From positions 1-50,777 of the forward strand of contig JAADVB010000132.1 of assembly GCA_023334545.1 (NCBI GenBank): DNA of 50,777 bases, read 5' to 3'. Shown here piece after piece: positions 19,441-30,079 of the stretch (position 1 is the stretch's first letter; each line of letters starts with the position of its first letter). The translations under genes were made by a program, and so were the position numbers. Under the pieces are notes generated by a model. It searched no databases. It was not told the DNA's origin and saw nothing but the letters and a program-made list of their open reading frames with translations. This DNA comes from Salisapilia sapeloensis. Taxonomy: Eukaryota; Oomycota; Peronosporomycetes; Peronosporales; Salisapiliaceae.

Positions 19441-20478
19441 ATAATCTGTCATAGTCATGAGCTATCATGGTCGAACCTAATCATGACCCGAAACTTCTTC
19501 TAATGATCTATCTATAGCTGTCAATCCGTACAATTTCGTTGCTAACTGTATCATATCCATGCGAAGCTACGCAAAGAATTTAGATAAAGCATTGCTTTAG
19601 TTAGCCATCCAGCGAGTCTGCGAAGAGATCATGCATCATCGGGGAGCATATTGTAACCGTGGGCGAGATCCAGAAGATAAATTGATACTTCATTATGAAG
19701 TCACCAAGGAGCCGGGTGGAGGGACTAAGACGAAGTGGATTATAAGCAAAGTGAGTGAAATGCAAACGAAACATGAATTGCAAGCCGTCTCGTCAGTAAA
19801 GGTTAAACAGCCTGCCTAGATTCGCGAAATACGAACACGCTTCCTCTAAAAAGCTGTCGTAGAAGCCAAAAAATATTTCAGAGAGCAATCGGTAGCATTG
19901 CATCTTATCTACAGCTGCTTTTTTAAAAGAATAAACCTCGAGCCATGAACAACCGAGGGTCATTCAAGCATAATGGAGGGCGAGCGTGATTAAAGGCACT
20001 CCACTGGGCTCACAAAGAGATCGGAGAACGCAGTTTAGTAGTGGAAGCACTATTGAATGCGACACCTGTTTCGATTGTCATCAATAAAGGGCAACAGCCA
20101 CAGCATCAGGAGCTCTGGAATCAGCCAGCGGTCTCTTTCCAGTCACCAGACTCCGGAGGAATCGACCACGTACAAGACCACCTTCGGAATGGTTCAGCCC
20201 ATCTCCAGTGAGCTCCAATATAGGCGTAGATTAATCTTTAGTTAAAATACCTCTGCCTTTGCAACAACAAAAACATAACGTGCTCTGAATGCACGAATTG
20301 ATGTATTCTGCTGAATACAAATAAGCTACATTACCGGTAACCTAGTCAATTCGCCACATGTTTCTACGACTACGTTATGATTATATTTGTTCTAAAAGAC
20401 ATACTAAGAATAAGACTGACGAACACGTCAGTAAACATCAACTGACAAACTCGACGTCAGGAGCTCTGACTGCCTCTC
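19441..20478. other. Intergenic stretch upstream of the mannosidase gene
   Basis: It holds a short open frame at 19631-19819 (plus strand; YEVTKEPGGGTKTKWIISKV) with no recognised family, the repeat copy at 20216-20272, and the promoter of the gene at 20479. Nothing else is supported. Confidence 0.5.
20216..20272. repeat. Diverged dispersed direct repeat, copy 2
   Basis: Matches 17655-17715 in the same orientation (taggcgt...ttagttaaaatacc...gcctttgcaacaacaaaa). About 2.5 kb separates the copies. Confidence 0.5.
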
Positions 20479-22572
20479 ATGGCCACGAGGAGTCAGTTAA
20501 GGACTCTGCTGCTGTTATTAATAGCTTGGACATGTATCCACCCACTTGGTGTACAAGCGATCATCCATGACTCGGAGCGACAGCACCTCCAGCAGCGAGC
20601 TCGTGACATGTTCTATCATGGCTATAATAACTACCTCACTCACGCCTATCCGTGGGACGAGCTACAGCCTCTCTCGTGCAGTGGGAGGAGGTGGGATCAG
20701 CGTTCTCGAGGCGACATTGACGACGTCCTCGGAGGCTTTTCACTCACCCTCATCGACTCTTTGGACACTCTCGCTGTGCTTGGCGATCGAGACGAGTTCG
20801 CTCGAGCTGTCCAATTGGTTATCTCTGACGTCACGTTCGATCGAGACATCACCGTCTCGCTATTCGAAACCACCATCCGAGTCGTTGGAGGACTCGTATC
20901 GGCCCATGTACTCGCCTCTCCGTCCCACATCGGTATGCTGTCTGATGACGAATACGATGGCGAGCTACTAGGCATGGCGAATGAATTAGCACTACGCCTC
21001 CTACCTGCGTTTGATACACCTACAGGCATCCCAGTCCACCGTGTCAACCTCCGCCACGGACTCGTAGATCCGTCGCCTAGAATCACATGCCCAGCAGCTG
21101 CAGGTTCCTTACTGGTAGAACTCTCCTACCTCTCCCGTCTCACAGGCAACTCCATCTTCGAAGCTAAGGCGCGTCAAGCCGTGACAGAGCTCTGGTCTCG
21201 ACGCTCATCTCTCAACCTCCTCGGCAGTGCCATTGACGTGTACTCTGGCAAATGGACAGCGAGGCATAGCAGCATCGGTGCTGGCGTCGACTCTTTCTTT
21301 GAATACTTGCTTAAATACCACCTCCTGAGCGGAGATACAACGTTTGAATACATGTTTAACGCTAGCTACCATGCCGTGGAAGAGCACATGCGCCATAGCG
21401 ACTTCCATTTCGAAGTCGACATGGCTGTCGGTCGGCCGTCCGTCCGCTCTTTACGCGTATCGGCGCTCCAGGCCTTTTGGCCTGGGCTCCAAGTGTTAGC
21501 GGGCGACGTCTCTAGTGCCGTTCGTAGTCATGATAACTTGTTCGGTCTGTGGGACCGCTTCGGTGCCATGCCAGAGCTCTTCGACCTGAATGGCAAAGGG
21601 AGTGTCGTCGAGTGGGCACGCACCTCCCCTCTCCGTCCTGAACTCATCGAAAGCACATATCATCTCTACCAGGCTACACGAGACCCCAAGTACCTCAAGA
21701 TCGGCCGTAAGATCCTCGAAGATATCGAGATGGTGTCCAAAGTACCATGTGGATACGCCGGCATCAAGGACATCCAGTTGCTCACGATCGAAGACCGTAT
21801 GGACAGCTTTGTCCTGTCTGAAACAGCCAAATACCTCTACTTGCTCTTCAGTGACGAACCGGATGTTGTCGTTCCGTCCGTCAACGTTTCATACGACGAA
21901 ACGTCTCGACTTCGTTCACGTCCTTTACGGACATCCGAAGTGCTTTTCAGTACTGAAGGACACTTGTTCCCAATCGACCATCACCTCTTCCCACAATCGA
22001 CATCCGAGGACGCTAGATCAAGTATCGACTTTTGTGAGAATGGAAACCTCGTGGCCAATAGAGTAGCAAAGGGTAGAAACGTAAAAGCTAGTACATCCTT
22101 CCGTCAACGTAGTGTCTCCGTTCGAGCAGGAGACTCGCACCTCATGACTATGGTCGCTTCGCCTGGAAACTTTGGACTGCAGGTAAACGAAAGTGTCCAT
22201 GTCGAAGCACCTCTAGTCTTTCCATCTAAAGCCATTGGGAATGCCTGTCGAGCTCTGTCGAGAACCAACAAGGAGATTGTCCGAGGCAGATTCGTCATGG
22301 TGCGGAGAGGCCAGTGCTCTTTTGTTGAAAAGGCGCTGACGTTGCAACGAGCAGGAGCAGCAGGTGTCATCCTCATTAACAACAAGGACATCGTCAGAAC
22401 GCCAAGTGCGCGTCCCTACCTCATCACAGACGATGGCTACGGTCGAGGCAAACTCGTCACCATTCCTCTTGTCATGGTGTACTATGCAGACGCGCGAGAC
22501 CTCATCCGACGCAGCAGCTTGGCTTCATCCGAGGAAGAAATCACGGCAGTGATATCTGCGTGGCTTCATTAG
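20479..22572 (+). CDS. EDEM-like ER degradation-enhancing alpha-mannosidase (GH47) with PA domain
   Basis: A single exon of 697 residues. A signal peptide (LRTLLLLLIAWTCIHPLGVQA) is followed by a complete GH47 domain: the start block ARDMFYHGYNNYLTHAYPWDE, DSLDTLAVLG, DSFFEYLLKYHLL, PELIESTYHLYQAT and the closing RMDSFVLSETAKYLYLLF. After about residue 500 comes a protease-associated (PA) domain with the usual GKAIGNACRAL-like and VRRGQCSFVEKALTLQRAGA blocks. This GH47-plus-PA arrangement is that of EDEM3. Such proteins trim mannose from misfolded glycoproteins in the ER and deliver them to ER-associated degradation. I see no C-terminal KDEL-type signal (it ends SAWLH). It is convergent with the dynein gene, 87 bases between stops. 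Confidence 0.9.
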   Translation: MATRSQLRTLLLLLIAWTCIHPLGVQAIIHDSERQHLQQRARDMFYHGYNNYLTHAYPWDELQPLSCSGRRWDQRSRGDIDDVLGGFSLTLIDSLDTLAVLGDRDEFARAVQLVISDVTFDRDITVSLFETTIRVVGGLVSAHVLASPSHIGMLSDDEYDGELLGMANELALRLLPAFDTPTGIPVHRVNLRHGLVDPSPRITCPAAAGSLLVELSYLSRLTGNSIFEAKARQAVTELWSRRSSLNLLGSAIDVYSGKWTARHSSIGAGVDSFFEYLLKYHLLSGDTTFEYMFNASYHAVEEHMRHSDFHFEVDMAVGRPSVRSLRVSALQAFWPGLQVLAGDVSSAVRSHDNLFGLWDRFGAMPELFDLNGKGSVVEWARTSPLRPELIESTYHLYQATRDPKYLKIGRKILEDIEMVSKVPCGYAGIKDIQLLTIEDRMDSFVLSETAKYLYLLFSDEPDVVVPSVNVSYDETSRLRSRPLRTSEVLFSTEGHLFPIDHHLFPQSTSEDARSSIDFCENGNLVANRVAKGRNVKASTSFRQRSVSVRAGDSHLMTMVASPGNFGLQVNESVHVEAPLVFPSKAIGNACRALSRTNKEIVRGRFVMVRRGQCSFVEKALTLQRAGAAGVILINNKDIVRTPSARPYLITDDGYGRGKLVTIPLVMVYYADARDLIRRSSLASSEEEITAVISAWLH

Positions 22573-22659
22573 ACCTGTAGAGAGTGACATGTATGCATTC
22601 CAGAAATATAACAAGAACTTGTACAAAGCAAAGTAGACGTAGAAACCATTAAAGTTATC

Positions 22660-25441
22660 TTAGGAAGCAGCCGATGGGACTTCAATCCCCAGGTCGCGAC
22701 AGAACTCGTCCTCCAAGTGGTGGAACGCATCGCTCTCTGCATTTGCTTCTTCGCCATTGCCGCCGCTAGCACTTGTTTGTCCACTTGGCTGCGATGGCAC
22801 GGCGCTCGATGAGTCCTGAAAGGCTTCATTATCCTCTACTAGTGCCACGTTCGTCTGGTTGAGCGAGCTTATCGTCTTGCCACTCGTCGCTCGCGTGCTC
22901 TCTCGCTGGAAAAACGTTTCCATCGCTTGCTTCTCGCCACCCAACGGCCTCGATAAGGACGGAGGGATACTCAGTATATGCAGGTTTCCCGTCTCGTCAC
23001 CCACAGCCACGACCTGCTGCTTCGCTATGCTACTGGAACTAGCGCCGGTGCCTCCAGCACCACTTTGTCCAGGTCGCTGGCTTCCAAAAGTACTGAAGGC
23101 TTGGTGGACAGACGGGTGGTGCCGAAATTCTATCGACGTCAGTTGGCATGCTGCCACTGGCGCAGACAGACTAGGTTGATGAGACTGGTCCATGAAGTCC
23201 CAGACGTCCAGTGTGCCGGTGGACTTGCCAACGAAGAAGACGCCTGGACGCGTAGGCGAGAACACAGCGCACGTGATGGTACCGATGGAAACAGGAGAGT
23301 TGAAGATAGGGCCATTCGACTTCCTCTGTCGGCTCTCGGCATCCTCGGACGATGCCTTGTGCTGGGCTAAGTTCCAGATATTCACGTGGGTCTCACTTAC
23401 GCTGAGGTAGATGGACGAAAAGAACGGAGATACAGCCAGGTGGAGTATCGGACGAGCATGGTCACGACAGATCCATTGAACGTACTCGACGCTACCATCA
23501 CCACCATCGTCTCGACTGCCGTTGCTCCCCTTTGCGTTCCCTGTATGCGGTCGCCAGTCTGTATATAGTAACTGTCCTTCTTCCGTTCCGCAGTAGAACC
23601 GCGTTGATAGCGTATGCTCGTCCTTTGAGTTCTCGAGAGACATGCGCGTAAGAGTTAGCTCTCCTGTCGTCTCCACTTTGGACAACGAGATGGAATAGAT
23701 GGGTGTAAAATGCACTTCCGGAGCGACGTCTTTCGATGCATTCTTGTCGACTTTGATGCGAGTGAGACCACGATACTTTGGGTCTTTAAAGCGCAAGTCC
23801 CAGAACGCCACTTGTCCGTCTCCAGCGATCGTCATGAACTGATGTACGCTGTCCTCCTCCATCGCGACAAAGTGGCCTCGATTCGTTACTTCCGTGCTGA
23901 TAGGTAGCCACGTCAAGTCGGACACGGGTCGACGATGGCTTACGTCAATGTACGAAACGTACAAAGGTTTCACTGGCGGCAACCTCTTCTTTGGTTCTTC
24001 ATCCTCCTCGTCTTTCTCTGGAGCTCCGCCAGCAGTGTTTCTCGGGGTCTTGACAGGAGATCTACTTGTCATTTGCTCCGCTTTAGACAAGTCCCACACG
24101 AGCACCTGTCCGTTGCTTAGTCCGCCAGCTACGAGATGGGGCTGAAATGGATTGAACCGCACGGCCAGCACGTCCTGAGGTGCCTCGAGCATCAGCTGAG
24201 GATGGATCATGTCTCCAAAGTTCCAGATGAGCACGTAGGAATTATCGACTTTATCCAACAAGTCGAGACGCTTCTGGAAACTCACATTGGCGGTTGCTGC
24301 GACTGCTATCACACCATTTTTCTTCGGATGCCAATCAATCGCTGGAAGTGCCTTGTTCTTGCTATAAACAAGATCCGTAAAGCTTCGTAACTCTTTAATC
24401 GTGTTCTCGTTCTTGTTTGTAGAAGTAGAGTCGGTATCATTAAGATTGGCGAAGGGATCTAGGAACACATCCAGCGTCTCATTCTGCTGCAAAGCTTGCT
24501 CCACTACCGGTACCATCTTGTCCAAGAAAGCTTGAACCTTTTCGTTCTCCAGCTCTTCTTCTCTTGCCTCGGGCGTCATCACAATCGGTTCATACTGCAC
24601 GGCACTGTTAACCGAGCGGAACCATGCTGTCTGCGTCGATCCGTCTACAGGTTGTGGATGTCCTTGCAGCCCAACATCTTGCTCCATGCGTGAGAGGTCA
24701 TAGTTCGGATCCTTGTGCTGCCTCCACTCGACGAAGCCTGGCCATGTATCAAACAAATTTAAATCATTAGCAAGGAGAGAGTCGGAAGCACTTGATGCTA
24801 CGTACATTGGTCCGCATCTCGGTCACTGAACTTGTAGTCCGCATTCAGCTCATCTGACATCTTGGTCACGGACATGCGTACCTAGAGACGGATACAAAGT
24901 TAGCTTTATAGAAGGATATATGTCTAACAGAGCGTACGAGAGGACGGCTACTACTCATAGTGAGCGAGTTGACATCCGCTTCTGTCTCTTTGGCCGTGTC
25001 GGATGTCCACGGTTGCGCCACGATCGGAACGTCTTCATACACGAGGTTACTAGTATCCTCTTCTGCTTCAGCTGCATCTGCACTCTGCATCGCTTCCTCT
25101 CGCTCTCGAGCTCGTTGCTGGAGGATGTCCATCTGAGTCTCGAATGCCTTTGGTGTAAGACATAGCAGCCAGTTCTCACCGTACACTTCTTCTGGGTCGG
25201 CAATGATCAGTATCTCGGTGCCTTGCATCGCTTGGATATCTGTGCGAAACTCATGAAATGGGCACATGAAGCCGACCTTGCTGATTTGATCCAGTATGTC
25301 GGCCTTATCAAAGACCTTGTGTTCGAGGGTATCTCGCAGACCGCTGCCGGTCTTCAAGCCGAGCGTCTCCATCTCTCTCATGGAGATCATCATAGGTCGA
25401 GTACCCTCTGGAGGAGGCAGCTTTTCTTTCGCGGATGCCAT
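22660..25441 (-). CDS. DNAI3: Axonemal inner-arm dynein I1 intermediate chain (DNAI3/WDR63, IC140 type)
   Basis: Exons 25441-24938, 24881-24806 and 24737-22660 splice in frame (introns 56 and 68 bases) to give 885 residues, close to the ~890 of the human protein. The N-terminal region contains SRPLVRMSVTKMSDELNADYKF at the first junction and EWRQHKDPNYDL after the second, both characteristic of the family. The C-terminal half is a WD-repeat propeller (VLIWNFGDMIHPQLMLEAP, LVAGGLSNGQVLVWDLSKAE, GQVAFWDLRFKDP, HVNIWNLAQ, TLDVWDFMDQ). The protein holds the two-headed inner dynein arm to the axoneme and is needed for normal beating, so the organism should make motile flagellate cells. The start at 25441 is preferred over the upstream in-frame 25477 by similarity of length. 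Confidence 0.91.
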
Positions 25442-25598
25442 GTTCTGGATCACTAGAGAGGGAGGAATCAGACGCAATGCTGGACAGGAAGGATCGCACA
25501 GAGTGACCGTTCGAGTCCCAACGTAAGCAAAGTAACTGCTATAGATGTAGGATCAAGTAAATCGTTTTATTCATCACCAAGCATCACGTATCCACAAG

Positions 25599-28500
25599 CT
25601 AGAAGTGGTCTATCCAATCTAAGTCGGTATCCCATGGCTCCATCTCCGGTGGATCCTGGTGGCTCGTGGCTAGAGATTCTTCAAACATCTTCGTCACGGT
25701 ATCCGACTGACTACACGGACTTGTCTTGGAGGCAAGTTTCACCCAGTCGATGGACGCAAACCACGGATGAGAGCGTACGACAGAGCCTCCCAGTCGAATG
25801 TCGACCATGCCTTGGCCACCGAGCCGTGTGTCTGGAAATGGATCGAGTAGGTTCTGTATTAAATCCTGGGCTTCTGCAGACACCGTGCTGCTTCCGAACG
25901 TTAAGCAGCCCTTCTGGTGGCGAGAGATCTTAGAATACACAGCCATCGTTTCATCCTTCTCATTCAACGTCCCCTTGTCCGTGATCGCGAATGGAGTTTG
26001 TCCACACAGCATCTCATAAATAAGTACGCCTAAGGACCAAAAGTCAGACGCGTGCATATGCCCTCTTGCCGACACCATCTCTGGTGACATGTACTCTGGC
26101 GTGCCACAGATCGTATATGTCTTCGTCTCGTCCGGCAGCTTTTTCGCGTGCCTAGACTCCACACGTATCAAGATTATGCAGGAAGAGATGGAAGAGATAG
26201 TAAACGTACCGAAAGTCGTGGAACTGGATGTAACCTTGTGTGTCAATCATGAGACTGTCGCTGCTCAAGTTCCGGTACGCAAAGCCAGCATTATGAACAT
26301 ACTCCAGCATCAGCAGGACCTGTGCAGCGAACTCACGAGCGATTGCTTCCGTGAACCTACCGTCTTGCTGGTCGGTCAAGAGCGCTGCAATGTCGGTAAC
26401 AAAGATCGTATCGAATGACAAGTACACTGCGACATTATCCTTCCAAGTGGACGTGAAGTCTGAGATGAGAGGAGTATCCAGTCGCATGGCCCGGTGGTTA
26501 GTCACGTACTTGACAGCTTCGTCTGCCCGCTTTTCCTTCTCTACTTGGGCAAATGAAAAGGCACTGACTGTATGGAATCGATGGCTCTCCGTTATACCCT
26601 GATACACGGCCAAGTACCCGAGCTCAGACGTCTGGACAGCAAACCGAAAGACCAGGTCCTGCGGTCGGAGTGGTCCGAATCCAGACGACTTTCGACGGCT
26701 GGAAGGATCGAAGATGAGGTTCTTGACTGCCATTTCAAAGTTGTGTCTGGCTTCCCGCTGCTGCCGATCTGCTTCAATCATCTCTTGGAGAGACCCCAAG
26801 ACTTCCTCAAACTCTCGTCTCCCGATCTGAAGGAGCTTGGTGCGGCCCACGGAAATGACGTTGGCGGCTCGAGGCGCGTCATTCAGCAGTGCTCTCTCGC
26901 CAAAGTACTGGTTCTTCTTCAGCCGCAGCACTTCTCTCGACGTCCGAGTGTCTGACACAAGATCCTCATCCCATATCGTACACACCACAGCTCCGTCCTG
27001 AATGACGTAAAAGGTATTCCCGACGTCGCCCTGGTTGATAATGTAGTCTCCATCCTCGAACGTGACTTCTGTCAGATTGTCCGCCAGGCGTTCCAATTGT
27101 GTCTGGGTAAGCGACTTGAGGACGTCTACTTTCTTCAGCGTCTGAACCAACACCGACGTCGGTGCTTTGATGAAGACACGACGGAAGGCTCGGCAGTCAA
27201 TCGCCCACAGGACGCCCTGCACCAATGCCTTCACAGATGATGACCGAGGACTGTTATGCATGAGTGCCAACTCTCCGAAGGACGCAGGCTCATTCCCTAG
27301 TCCGTCTTCCACGTACGTATGCAATATATTCTCTTGTGGCGGGTCATCGGTACTCAGGACACTCACCTGGTACTCTCCGTACTCGACAATGTAAAACTTG
27401 TCTCCCGGGTCTCCCTGCCGGATGACGTACTCCCCCGGCTGCACCTCGACTCTTTCCATGACCGCAAAGATGTCGTCCTTCTGGATCTGAGTAAGCTGTC
27501 GGAACAACCAGTTGCGTGCAGTCATCCGCTGGAGTGTCGCCATTTGATCCGGCGTTTTCGGGATGACGTGGTCCCGGACGCGGTAAGCCAGGTCCTCGGC
27601 CTTGACGAGCTCTGCCATATCCTTGCGCATCTGCGCTCGGCGCTTCTCCTTGGACATACCGCGACGAACAGGACGTAGCTGCGTCTGAGTCGCAGGACCG
27701 ACGTTCCAGTTGCTATTCATCCGCTGCATGGCTGGCTTACCAGTGCCAGAGAACTTGAGCTGGACGATGATGATCGTAATGTCATCCGTCCGGAGCTCAT
27801 ACGTGAGCCATAACTTGTAGGATTCCGCCACCACTCTCTGGCAAGCCTCCAATGGATCTTTGTACTGACTTACGAGGTCCACGACGGCCTGACTGGTCAG
27901 GAACTCAAACACACCGTCGGACGCGATCACCACGAACTTGTCATCTTCCGTTAGCTGCAGCGTCGTGATCTCCGGAACAGAAATCACACCAAGCGTCTCG
28001 GCAATCTCGTCGCCTATGCTACGCGTGAAGGCGGTTCCGGGGAACGCGCCGTAAGGTGACCAGATACGTGGTGGATCTCCCTCTTCATCCACTTGCTCGT
28101 TCAGGTCGGCGGCCCAATTGTCATGTACAGGCACAATGCCCTCTAGCTGATCCATCGTCAGCACTCGTGCGCCAGCTCTCCTCACTCGCTCCCGTTCGTC
28201 TGATCTATACGGCGTTTGATCTACCGATAGAGGCTGTGCCAGCAGTTTTCCTCCGCTCATCGTAGCGATGACAGCTCGAGAGTCGCCGACGTTGGCAACA
28301 TGGATAGTGTCTCCGTCTAGGAACATGCAGATGGCAGTGGTGCCACTGAGACTGTCGTCGACGCGAGAAGCATGGAGCTTGGCGTTCGTGTCTTCGAACG
28401 ACCGAGAGTACGCTTCGAGGAAGCTCAAGTTTTTCTTGTCGATCATCCGTGCGAGGCGCTCCGGACACTCTTTCTTAGCGAATTGCGCACACAAGTCTCC

Positions 28501-28882
28501 CGTGCTGCCATGTCCGTCGTAGATGCCAAAGTAGATTTTGCTGCTGTCGTCATTAAAGTTCGGGACGATCGTGTAACTGTCCTGATTCGGTTTATCCAGA
28601 GCTACACGTAGGGATAAGCTACCTTGCTATGACTTGAGAGAAGGGGTAGATCGTACCGTCCGGGTAGTACCCTCGTTGAGACACGAAGGCATACTTGATC
28701 TGCAGTTGGCTATCGATCTTGGCGTCCACGGCCTTGGTCGAGCACACGATTCGACTGCTGATCTGTTCGTCCGTTAGCGGCGATCGAGGTGCCTTGTTCT
28801 GCGTCTGCCCTTGCACCGGAGCACTCTTCTCTTGAACCGTCCGTCCGTCCTCCCGCTTCGGCACCGATGCTCCACATCCCAT
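25599..28882 (-). CDS. PP2C phosphatase / tandem cNMP-binding / pseudokinase fusion, N-myristoylated
   Basis: Exons 28882-28657, 28601-26210 and 26151-25599 give 1056 residues. MGCGASV at the start is an N-myristoylation/palmitoylation signal. Residues ~55-360 are a PP2C domain (GIYDGHG, SGTTAICMF, ANVGDSRAVI, SDGVFEFL). Two cyclic-nucleotide-binding domains follow at ~440-560 and ~570-686, with phosphate-binding cassettes FGELALMHNSPRSSSV and FGERALLNDAPRAANV. The last ~330 residues have an AGC-kinase fold, but key residues are missing: no Lys in the VAIK position (SAFSFAQV), HRD reads YRN (851-853) and DFG reads DFR (871-873). Plants have proteins of the same architecture. I infer membrane-attached, cAMP- or cGMP-controlled dephosphorylation, with the kinase-like domain as a regulator. 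The start at 28882 is chosen for the acylation motif. Confidence 0.9.
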
Positions 28883-29083
28883 CGTACAGCAAGGTGTAGC
28901 TCCTAGTTCTACGAGGCGGTAACGTCGACCTTTAGCTTTCGAGGCAAGATTAACGTCCGTTTCCGATAAATGAAAATAGATGCAGAGTAATAAAAACTTA
29001 TGGATGTCCATGTACCTCTAGGTTTCCACGTAGATCAAGAAAAAGTATCTAGGTAGAAACGAGTATGCATCACAATTTAAATG

Positions 29084-30007
29084 TCAATTATCCTCTTCTC
29101 TCCCTCCTTCAGTGCCGACAAGCGTCATGTCGGTCTTGATCTCGTTCGAAAACCCTTTCTGCATACGCACGAGCGTCGTGGAGGTGGCGATCTCCTTGTT
29201 ATTAAACCACTTGCAGCTGACGTACTGGGCGCCACACTTGTTGAAATGGAGCATCTTGCCCACCGTCTTGTCCTCGCCAAAGTCTAGTCCGTCCAACTCG
29301 ACGTACGTGGGATGGCTGACGAGACACTGGAGCAATTGACTGCCGACAAAGTAACTCCCGCCCGTCGCGAAGACGTATGAGTTGGCATTGGAGGCGTCTC
29401 CAATGTTCACGTGCATATCTCCGGCGTAGCAATTGTCTAGACTATGGCACTGGGCAAGACACTCTGCATAGTGCGGCCAGTATACGATCGCATCGTCGTC
29501 CTGTTTGAGCAAGTGCTGCCCATGCGTCTTGGCGACGTGGTGCATGATCGAAAGGGTTTTATTATGAAGGTTCAAGTAGCTATCTACACCTTCGTGTCGG
29601 ACGACAGGAAGCAGTTGCTGGAGACCAGTCGGGATGAAGACGCTTTCGTGGGCGAAGAGCGTCACGCCAGGCGTGGCGGCCACCAGTCCGACGTAATCCC
29701 AATTCGTCCCATTGCTCACAAACAAGATGTGTCGTGTAGACTCATGGATAGTCGTTAGCGACTGCTTCTTTGCAGGAAGCGCATAGCCTGTAAAGCCCAT
29801 TCGAACATGCATAAAGAAGACGAGGAGCTGGGCATAGTACCCGAGGACGAACGCCCCGAGGGCGATAGCCACAAGTACATACTTTTGCTTGTTAGTTCTT
29901 ATAATAGAGGTCTTTTTAGTCTTATGTTCATGCTGTCGGTCCTGCAACGTCGTCGGGAGTAAGGTGCTGTTCGCTGGCTTGCGCCGAGCGACCGGCGGTC
30001 TCTCCAT
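29084..30007 (-). CDS. GT31-like (beta-1,3-galactosyltransferase type) Golgi glycosyltransferase
   Basis: A single exon of 307 residues in type II topology: about 43 cytosolic, basic residues, one membrane segment (YVLVAIALGAFVLGYYAQLLV), then a lumenal catalytic domain. The family marks are SYLNLHNKTL (like the NLTxKT block), the metal-binding LLKQDDDAIVYW (DxD), a YVFATGGSYFVGS block (like the GxxYxxS block) and GEDKTVGKML (like the EDVxxG block). The domain is short compared with metazoan GT31 enzymes. It would add a beta-linked sugar to secreted glycoproteins or glycolipids; donor and acceptor are unknown. The gene is divergent from the one at 30080. Confidence 0.76.
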   Translation of the reverse strand: MERPPVARRKPANSTLLPTTLQDRQHEHKTKKTSIIRTNKQKYVLVAIALGAFVLGYYAQLLVFFMHVRMGFTGYALPAKKQSLTTIHESTRHILFVSNGTNWDYVGLVAATPGVTLFAHESVFIPTGLQQLLPVVRHEGVDSYLNLHNKTLSIMHHVAKTHGQHLLKQDDDAIVYWPHYAECLAQCHSLDNCYAGDMHVNIGDASNANSYVFATGGSYFVGSQLLQCLVSHPTYVELDGLDFGEDKTVGKMLHFNKCGAQYVSCKWFNNKEIATSTTLVRMQKGFSNEIKTDMTLVGTEGGREEDN

Positions 30008-30079
30008 CAGACTCCTGTCGGCGGATTTTTCAAGTTAAATGACTTGGTTTTTATATGCTCTCAACTTGAAGTAGCCGAA
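30008..30079. promoter_or_regulatory. 72-base bidirectional promoter
   Basis: Only 72 bases separate the start codons of the glycosyltransferase (minus) and the unidentified gene (plus). Both core promoters must overlap or sit inside the neighbouring coding region. The segment holds ttatatg at about 30052-30058. Confidence 0.45.
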
